64,000 nucleotides of DNA from Legionella_A sp963772805 (GTDB taxonomy: Bacteria > Pseudomonadota > Gammaproteobacteria > Legionellales > Legionellaceae), in the NCBI GenBank assembly GCA_963772805.1, contig CAVYYU010000002.1:372001-436000 (forward strand), given 5' to 3'. Positions 58,660 to 64,000 of the stretch are shown in pieces. Position numbers and translations under genes: made by a program. Within the stretch, counting starts at the first letter, position 1; each line of letters starts with the position of its first letter. Under the pieces are notes generated by a model, which worked only from the letters and a program-made list of their open reading frames with translations, ran no database searches and had not been told where the DNA came from.

Positions 58660-60273
58660 TCATGAGATAACCGCCTCAGTTTTTTCTTGTTGCGGTGCGT
58701 TTATCCGCTCATCGAGCAACACTAGCGACCTTAGATTGTCTTCCAAGATGATACGGGGAGAGCGGTGGTCTTGCGTTGCTGTTTTTGACGTATATTGCGG
58801 AAAAATCCAGCGATCGAGACCTGGCATGTGGGTATTCATCCAATAATTTTGCCAGTTTAATTCCCGCATATCGTGGTTAAAGTTTGATTCTATAGCCTGC
58901 AATTCGTGTATGGCCTTTGACGAAAATACATAGTAATTGTCATGGGTAAAGGGTTGAAAAATTCGATTAATCTTGGCTATTTTTCTGAAAAACTTTGCTC
59001 CGATCTGTATTGGCCGCGTTATTATGTTGGCTAGTTGTTTAATACGGATTATTTTGTCAGTGAGCTTGCCAGATTTTTTAAGTAAGTCAGCTAGTTTTTG
59101 TGGCGTAAAAGCGTGATTTTCGTTAAGGGCTGATGCGTTTTTAAATGTTCGAATATAGCGAGTGATATTCTCCCAAAGCTGACCAGATCGGTTATGCTGA
59201 TACCATTTTCTTGCATATAGAATAATATCCTTCACACGCAGTGGGTCACTATCCGACGTACCTAGCTGATATATTCTGCGAGCACGGTTGGAAAGCAGAG
59301 CCGATGCAATTAGCAGAATGTTTTGGCAGACGACGTCGACCGGTATGATGTCAACTATGATGTCTTTTTTGGCCACTATATAAGGGTACCATCCTCCGAT
59401 CAAATGACTTAGAGGCGCTGTAGTATTGCCTCCCTCATTCCAGCCGGCTATTGGGAACGATAGCGCACTTTCAATGATAGATGGACGGATAATGGCGCAG
59501 GGGATGTCAGGATAGTCTTTGGTTAATAATGCTTCTGCCAGCGCTTTTGTATAGCAATAGGTATTGTTAAAGCCCCATAATTCGGCACGCGATTTTCCTA
59601 GATTAATCTTGGCCTTGATGGCCTCGTTATTTGGCAGAGTCTGCGAATTTATGTCGTTAATTTTTTCTTTCAGTGCAGTTAGTTCTGCGTGAGCATCCCA
59701 GGCGAATCCTTCTTTTGATTTAACTGGGTGTATTTCCTCCAAATAGGTTCCGTCCTGACTTGGCGCTACATAACAGGTTGAGATGTGAATGAGTTTGGCA
59801 TTGGAACAATGTCTGGTGAATTCTGCCGCATGGATGGCACCGAAGGTATTGGTGTTTAAACTGCGATCCACTTCGGGAAAGAAATCAACTAGCCCGGCGC
59901 TGTTAATCACCAGGTCAATTCGCGTTGCCAAGTAATGGCGCGTTTTTTTGTCCATTCCGAGACTTGGTAAGGATGCATCGCCATCTAGAATTTTTACTTT
60001 GCTTTTGATAAATTGTTCAAATGTATCGCCCTTACTCGAGCGCAATGACTCAAGTGCGGGGGAGCGTAATATTTCATCAGTAAATCGTTCAAGAACAGTT
60101 CGCTCAGCTTGGCTGCGAATCAGCAGGAAGATGCGGTTGATAGTTGGTACTTGCTCAAGCATCATGGCGAACAATACTTTACCTAGAAATCCGGTTGCAC
60201 CGAGAATGAGGACGTTTTTATTAGCGAGGCTCTCTAAAACTGACATTTTTTGGGGCGCTGCCGGGTTGTTCAT
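58660..60273 (-). CDS. alcohol-forming fatty acyl-CoA reductase
   Basis: 537 residues from ATG 60273, which overlaps the reductase upstream by four bases; the frame to 60465 runs inside that gene and is rejected. Rossmann motif GATGFLGKVLF and the YCYTK active site (YxxxK) belong to the FAR/male-sterility family; the C-terminal FAR domain includes NYYVFSSKAIHEL. It would reduce acyl-CoA to fatty alcohol, the alkyl donor for the ADHAPS next door. Alternative role: wax-ester synthesis, but no wax synthase is in the window. Confidence 0.88.
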   Translation of the reverse strand: MNNPAAPQKMSVLESLANKNVLILGATGFLGKVLFAMMLEQVPTINRIFLLIRSQAERTVLERFTDEILRSPALESLRSSKGDTFEQFIKSKVKILDGDASLPSLGMDKKTRHYLATRIDLVINSAGLVDFFPEVDRSLNTNTFGAIHAAEFTRHCSNAKLIHISTCYVAPSQDGTYLEEIHPVKSKEGFAWDAHAELTALKEKINDINSQTLPNNEAIKAKINLGKSRAELWGFNNTYCYTKALAEALLTKDYPDIPCAIIRPSIIESALSFPIAGWNEGGNTTAPLSHLIGGWYPYIVAKKDIIVDIIPVDVVCQNILLIASALLSNRARRIYQLGTSDSDPLRVKDIILYARKWYQHNRSGQLWENITRYIRTFKNASALNENHAFTPQKLADLLKKSGKLTDKIIRIKQLANIITRPIQIGAKFFRKIAKINRIFQPFTHDNYYVFSSKAIHELQAIESNFNHDMRELNWQNYWMNTHMPGLDRWIFPQYTSKTATQDHRSPRIILEDNLRSLVLLDERINAPQQEKTEAVIS

Positions 60274-61067
60274 TCGCTCTCTCCTTTGATTTTTCTTAAG
60301 CGGTAAACAAAAAAATTCACCACACGTGGCAGCCAAATGGTTGGCACGCATTTCATCATCAGCACAAAAAAACGGTTGTACCACATGGGGATAATAATCA
60401 GCTGCTGTTTTTTTGCAGCATGGTAAATTTTTTTCGCGACAAGCTCCGCGGGCGCTGAAAAGCAATTTTCCTTGGTATTTAGCCCAATCCTTTTACGAAA
60501 ATGGGTTTGTGTAGTGGAGCCTGGGCAGACGCAGCTTATAGACACGCCACTGTTGGTCAGCTCCATCGCAAGCCCTATCGAGAAGGATTTGACGAATGAC
60601 TTGCTCGCGGCATAAATAGCCTGCCGTGGGACGCTTATGTATGCGTACACGGATGCAATATTGATAACGTGTCCTTTTTTCTTGGCAAGCATCATCGGCA
60701 GGATGTGTCTTGTTAATGCGACTAAACTATGGATATTAACCATCATTAGTGCATGCATATCATCTTCATCTAGCGTTGAAAACTGGCTATGAGAACCGAT
60801 TCCTGCATTATTAATCAGCACGTCAATATCTAGACGGCGTTGCTTGATAAACTGAATCAGCCTATCAGTAGCATGCAGCGAATTAAGGTCTTGTGTAAAG
60901 GTGTATACGCTTACCCCCAGTTCACGGACCTCAATGGCACACTCTGCCAAGGCTGTTTCGTCACGCCCAGTTATTAAAAGTGAATAACCATGTTTAGCAT
61001 AGACGATTGCCATAGCTCTGCCTAAGCCATGGGATGCGCCTGTTATCAATACAACGGGTTTTTCCAT
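60270..61067 (-). CDS. short-chain dehydrogenase, possibly acyl/alkyl-DHAP reductase
   Basis: 265 residues. TGASHGLG cofactor motif, NNAGIG, and the catalytic Ser plus YAASK. A C-terminal hydrophobic stretch (about 225-255) suggests membrane contact, as in DHRS7B (PexRAP), which reduces alkyl-DHAP in animals. That function is inferred from its place between the ADHAPS and FAR genes (14-base gap and 4-base overlap); SDR sequence alone does not settle the substrate. Confidence 0.85.
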   Translation of the reverse strand: MEKPVVLITGASHGLGRAMAIVYAKHGYSLLITGRDETALAECAIEVRELGVSVYTFTQDLNSLHATDRLIQFIKQRRLDIDVLINNAGIGSHSQFSTLDEDDMHALMMVNIHSLVALTRHILPMMLAKKKGHVINIASVYAYISVPRQAIYAASKSFVKSFSIGLAMELTNSGVSISCVCPGSTTQTHFRKRIGLNTKENCFSAPAELVAKKIYHAAKKQQLIIIPMWYNRFFVLMMKCVPTIWLPRVVNFFVYRLRKIKGESE

Positions 61068-61081
61068 ACATACACCAATGA

Positions 61082-62806
61082 TTAAAAAACGGCGGACTTT
61101 TCTTTAGTCCCGATATCATCCGTAGGCATTTGCGTTATATCTTTGGGGTTTAAATTAGCGCCCGGATCGATCGCTGTCTTTATTTTGTTTAGCAAGGTCA
61201 TTCCGGTCTCTCCAAGAACATCAGGGAGCCATTTAGCATGCTCATAACCAATGCCATGATGATGCGAGAGGCTGCCTTTGTGCTTAACAATGGTGTCTGT
61301 AATCGCACTCTTCACCCAATTGTATTGCCCGTTCTCGTATCCCGTTTGTGGTAAAAAGGCAAAAGTAAAATAGAGGCAGGTACCGTTTTGATAATGATGT
61401 GACAAGTGACATCCAAGGTATCCCGGTTTTTTTAAAGTAGCAAGCGTATGATGCGGAATGCATTGCGACATGGCTTCATATCCGGCCTTTTTGATTGCAT
61501 CATAAATTGGTTCAACGTTACTCCATAAAACGGAGGTTTCTGCTACATCCACTATGCAGCCGAAATTCATAATCAGATCGCGCAAGTAAGGGTAATCATA
61601 TTTACGTGCATACCATTGCTTACCCGGTGTTTTTCCTAAATTCACGGCGCCGTGTTTTTTACATGTACCCAGGACATTCTTTTTATGACGTTTAATCGAT
61701 GCAGAGGTGCCTGAAAAAGCAATGATAGCGACGCAGCATTGACTAAAGTCAATTTTTCTAAAGGTGCTGATAGCTTTTTTTATAGCTGCTTCAATGCTCT
61801 GTTCCAACCTGGATTTCAATGGTTTGAAGTGGAAGCTTAATTGTGTCTCGTCAGGGTCCAGCAGGCGCATCATGTGCGGTAGCTCTTGTTTATCGCTGCA
61901 TTCTTTAATGGCGGAAAGGCCTGCTAAAAAATTGGGGAAAATGATTGCCGAAAAATGTTGCGCGGCAGGGATGGGGTGTATTTTCATCACGGCTTCAGTA
62001 ATGATGCCGAAGCGGCCTTCCGAACCGATGATGATTTCATTCAAATTCGGACCCATGGAAGCGTGTGGGTAGGGAACCAAGCTAATCGATCCTGCAGGAG
62101 TAACGCAGGTTAGTGCCAAAGTCATGTCAGCGATTGTTCCATACTGGTCAGATTGCATGCCAACCGAACGGGTTGCCAGCCAGCCACCCAGTGTAGAAAA
62201 TTCAAACGAGTCGGGAAAATGGCCTAAACTGAACCCCTGTTCATTGAGTTGAGATTCAATTTCCGGACCGAAAGCGCCTGCCTGAATAGTTGCAGTTTGT
62301 GAGCTTGCGTCAATTGTTAGTACCTTGTTCATGTGCGACATATCAACAGAGACCACCATTCTGGCTTCTGAGGCTGGCGCTTCCAACGCCCCTACGATGT
62401 TGGTGCCACCGCCAAAGGCAATCAAGCACGCATCAAATTGAATAGCGGCGTCCATCAGGATGCTCACGTCGCTGTGATTTTGTGGATAAACAATCAGATC
62501 CGGGGCACGCAGTACCTCCCCTTTTCTGATGCGGGCTAAATCACGATAACTTTTTCCATAGGCATGCAACAAACGCGAGTATTTGTCTTGTTGCAGCTGC
62601 TCTGCGTCGAAATGCGTTGTTAGGTAGTGCAAAAAAGGTTTGTTTTCAATAATGGGGTTTAGATTGATGTCATCAAAAGCGATGGGCAGCATTTGGTAGC
62701 TGGTGTCACATCCGAGCAACTGTCTAACATAGGGTAAAAATTTAGGCATATTGCTAGTATCAGGCGATTTGTCTTCCGATCCCCACCCCCACCATTTCAT
62801 GTGCAT
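61082..62806 (-). CDS. alkyl-dihydroxyacetonephosphate synthase (AGPS-like)
   Basis: Exchanges the acyl chain of acyl-DHAP for a fatty alcohol, forming the ether bond. About 574 residues from ATG 62806, five bases after AAAGGAG. KWWGWG near the start, an FAD-binding PCMH domain (FGGGTNIVGALE; GHFPDSFEFSTLGGW) and SLSHHHGIG near residue 514 match human AGPS, whose His pair there is catalytic. Lactate or glycolate oxidases of the same fold have EHGIG instead, so they are unlikely. First gene of a three-gene operon. Confidence 0.9.
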   Translation of the reverse strand: MHMKWWGWGSEDKSPDTSNMPKFLPYVRQLLGCDTSYQMLPIAFDDINLNPIIENKPFLHYLTTHFDAEQLQQDKYSRLLHAYGKSYRDLARIRKGEVLRAPDLIVYPQNHSDVSILMDAAIQFDACLIAFGGGTNIVGALEAPASEARMVVSVDMSHMNKVLTIDASSQTATIQAGAFGPEIESQLNEQGFSLGHFPDSFEFSTLGGWLATRSVGMQSDQYGTIADMTLALTCVTPAGSISLVPYPHASMGPNLNEIIIGSEGRFGIITEAVMKIHPIPAAQHFSAIIFPNFLAGLSAIKECSDKQELPHMMRLLDPDETQLSFHFKPLKSRLEQSIEAAIKKAISTFRKIDFSQCCVAIIAFSGTSASIKRHKKNVLGTCKKHGAVNLGKTPGKQWYARKYDYPYLRDLIMNFGCIVDVAETSVLWSNVEPIYDAIKKAGYEAMSQCIPHHTLATLKKPGYLGCHLSHHYQNGTCLYFTFAFLPQTGYENGQYNWVKSAITDTIVKHKGSLSHHHGIGYEHAKWLPDVLGETGMTLLNKIKTAIDPGANLNPKDITQMPTDDIGTKEKSAVF

Positions 62807-62894
62807 GTATACTCCTTTGCTAAAACCAATCATTCTTGGCGTCGGTCAATCATTTAAACAGAAGCAGTTCTGCGATCAAATTGCAGGCGATAAT

Positions 62895-62924
62895 ATCCTA
62901 CGAGGTAGGGAGGCGTCTAGTCAA
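62895..62924 (-). promoter_or_regulatory. promoter of the ADHAPS operon
   Basis: On the minus strand, TTGACT (62924-62919) and TAGGAT (62900-62895) are 18 bases apart, leaving a leader of about 82 bases. Confidence 0.5.
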
Positions 62925-62929
62925 TTAAG

Positions 62930-62943
62930 TGCTTGAACAAGCA
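62930..62943. promoter_or_regulatory. 14-base palindrome, possible operator
   Basis: TGCTTG-AA-CAAGCA is a perfect palindrome five bases upstream of the -35 of the minus-strand promoter and about 37 bases upstream of the plus-strand one. Its place suits a regulator of both. Confidence 0.4.
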
Positions 62944-62979
62944 TGTAATTAATCAGAAAATCAAATCAGAAAATATAAG

Positions 62980-63008
62980 TTTAAAAATGTGGATTCAGAC
63001 ACTATAAT
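62980..63008 (+). promoter_or_regulatory. promoter of the acyltransferase gene
   Basis: TTTAAA (62980-62985) and a perfect TATAAT (63003-63008) with a 17-base spacer; the ATG is about 55 bases past the expected start site. Confidence 0.55.
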
Positions 63009-63069
63009 TAAACGGTATGCAGATTGAATGCCGTCAGCGATGACAGCTTACTAGGGTAAAAATAGTGCT

Positions 63070-63723
63070 ATGGATAGTATATTACAATATAGTTTCGAAA
63101 AATTTTGTAAGCTTGTTTTAAGAAAATATTGTCGCTTACGCACTAATCAAGTGGAAATTCCGCCGGGGCCTTTTATTGTTTGCAGTAATCATGCCAGTCA
63201 TTTGGATACGCCCGCATTGATGATTGCACTGCAAAAACCGTTTCATGATTTTAAGATGATAGCAGCGAAAGATCATTTCCAGCCGGATCCCACCAAGAGG
63301 ACGCTCTCACAGCGCCTGTTTAACCTGATTCTGGTTGATCGAGACGCTGCCCCATTGGAAACGAGGCGCCTGCTTAAAGAGTGCGAGCTTGCCAAAGCAC
63401 AGAAAAAAAATATTATTATTTATCCTGAAGGAACACGTTCAACAGACGCTAAAATGCATTCGTTTAAGTCAGGGAGCATTTATCTGGCTCAGAAATTGAA
63501 TTTACCGATTATCCCGGCAGCCATTACAGGTACCGGAGAGGCTTTAGCTAAAAACAGATGGTTTATTCGCCCTACACAAATCACCGTACGTTTTGGCAAC
63601 CCGATACTGCCAGGGCGTTTTTCCGGAGCAATTCAAAAAGCAACGCTGCAGCAATTGACGCACGAATTAGAGCAAGCAATTCAGGTGTTGTTAGCCGAGG
63701 TTAATGACGGGACTGTTTGCTGA
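63070..63723 (+). CDS. PlsC-type 1-acylglycerol-3-phosphate acyltransferase family
   Basis: 217 residues. NHASHLD near residue 39 is the catalytic NHx4D motif and YPEGTRS near 119 the phosphate-binding motif. Members acylate lysophosphatidate or related glycerophosphates at the membrane. Divergent from the ADHAPS operon and 263 bases from it; it could supply the sn-2 acylation, or the acyl-DHAP step, of an ether-lipid route. A housekeeping lysophospholipid role is equally allowed by sequence. Confidence 0.9.
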   Translation: MDSILQYSFEKFCKLVLRKYCRLRTNQVEIPPGPFIVCSNHASHLDTPALMIALQKPFHDFKMIAAKDHFQPDPTKRTLSQRLFNLILVDRDAAPLETRRLLKECELAKAQKKNIIIYPEGTRSTDAKMHSFKSGSIYLAQKLNLPIIPAAITGTGEALAKNRWFIRPTQITVRFGNPILPGRFSGAIQKATLQQLTHELEQAIQVLLAEVNDGTVC

Positions 63724-63791
63724 AAGTGGCTTGGAACTAGATCTAGCCCGTATTAGCGAAACGCAATACAGGTTTATGTGCCCGTGCCATC

Positions 63792-63819
63792 CCCGGACTA
63801 CGACGGCGTCTAATCCGGG
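63792..63819. repeat. REP-like palindrome
   Basis: CCCGGACTACGAC and GTCTAATCCGGG form imperfect arms around GGC. The CCCGGATTA core is common to many proteobacterial REP elements. It lies between the acyltransferase gene and yhbY, which converge. Confidence 0.6.
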
Positions 63820-63837
63820 TGGCGTTTTGAAAAAGGC

Positions 63838-64000
63838 TTACTTGTCTTTGTTCTTACGATAAATTATTGCAGTACCGCCTATTAGTTGAACCAACTCCGC
63901 ACCCAGTTGTTGGCACATATCGGCAGCAATGATCTGCCGGTCAGCTTTTTCGGCGCCATTGATTTTCACCTTGATCAGCTCATGGCTAAGCAAGGCAATG
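63838..64000 (-). CDS. yhbY: YhbY, CRM-domain ribosome-assembly protein, 5' end outside window
   Basis: The last 53 codons are present, ending at 63838. The translated part has HELIKVKI, a DRQIIA stretch and VQLIGGTAIIYR, the conserved core of the CRM (YhbY) RNA-binding fold linked to 50S assembly. The start lies beyond the window. Confidence 0.9.
   Translation of the reverse strand, partial: IALLSHELIKVKINGAEKADRQIIAADMCQQLGAELVQLIGGTAIIYRKNKDK

Noticed and set aside
60274..60465. N-terminal extension of the fatty acyl-CoA reductase
   Set aside because: Lies inside the upstream SDR gene and does not resemble FAR sequences; the ATGA overlap at 60273 is the natural start.

Overview
The window looks like chromosome from a gammaproteobacterium of the order Legionellales, close to Legionella or its relatives. 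The 16S rRNA reads, from memory, most like Legionella. Several genes are of types known from that group: a SidB/SdbA-type alpha/beta hydrolase, a GadC-like permease, a CHASE2 adenylate cyclase and a class II cAMP phosphodiesterase. No species is claimed. Most of the window is ordinary housekeeping chromosome in short operons. I saw no insertion sequence, prophage or CRISPR array.

Layout. 1-1522: a partial, possibly secreted alpha/beta hydrolase behind a PmrA-like promoter. 1.8-12.4 kb: a small lipoprotein, efp with its divergent lysyl-modification gene epmB, ppk, a half-size CHR transporter, fadE, an unknown 260-aa protein, and the MurNAc-recycling pair amgK-murU. 12.4-17.9 kb: lptD, surA, pdxA and folA. 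17.9-23.1 kb: an rRNA operon (16S, tRNA-Ile, 23S, 5S) with promoter and terminator. 23.3-26.2 kb: a large unknown protein built from an internal duplication. 26.2-35.5 kb: benE, mtfA, a MazG-like gene, cAMP phosphodiesterase, rsgA, cca-orn-queH, a cation efflux gene and two small low-complexity proteins. 35.7-46.8 kb: hemC-hemD-hemX-hemY, cytochrome c5-dsbB, tgt-ppiB, an exported NagZ-type glycosidase, tsaC, an amino-acid permease and a PriC-like gene. 46.9-51.5 kb: a CHASE2 adenylate cyclase, an outer-membrane barrel and a divergent FecR-domain protein. 51.6-58.6 kb: panB-panC, a hydrolase-zapE pair, Fur-box-linked feoABC and an unknown protein. 58.7-63.7 kb: fatty acyl-CoA reductase, a short-chain reductase, alkyl-DHAP synthase and a divergent PlsC-type acyltransferase. 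The window ends inside yhbY.

How genes work together. The strongest candidate for a new system is the 58.7-63.7 kb cluster. It carries equivalents of the peroxisomal ether-lipid enzymes: fatty alcohol formation, the alkyl-for-acyl exchange on DHAP, ketone reduction and acylation. A second candidate is the FecR / outer-membrane barrel / CHASE2-cyclase group, which looks like an envelope-sensing cAMP module; a probably exported cAMP phosphodiesterase lies elsewhere in the window. Two promoters, for the hydrolase at the left edge and for the permease at 44.8 kb, share tandem TTAA half-sites 11 bases apart placed 10-11 bases before a TATAAT, the layout expected of PmrA control. AmgK, MurU and NagZ fit one peptidoglycan recycling route. 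QueH and Tgt both belong to queuosine synthesis.
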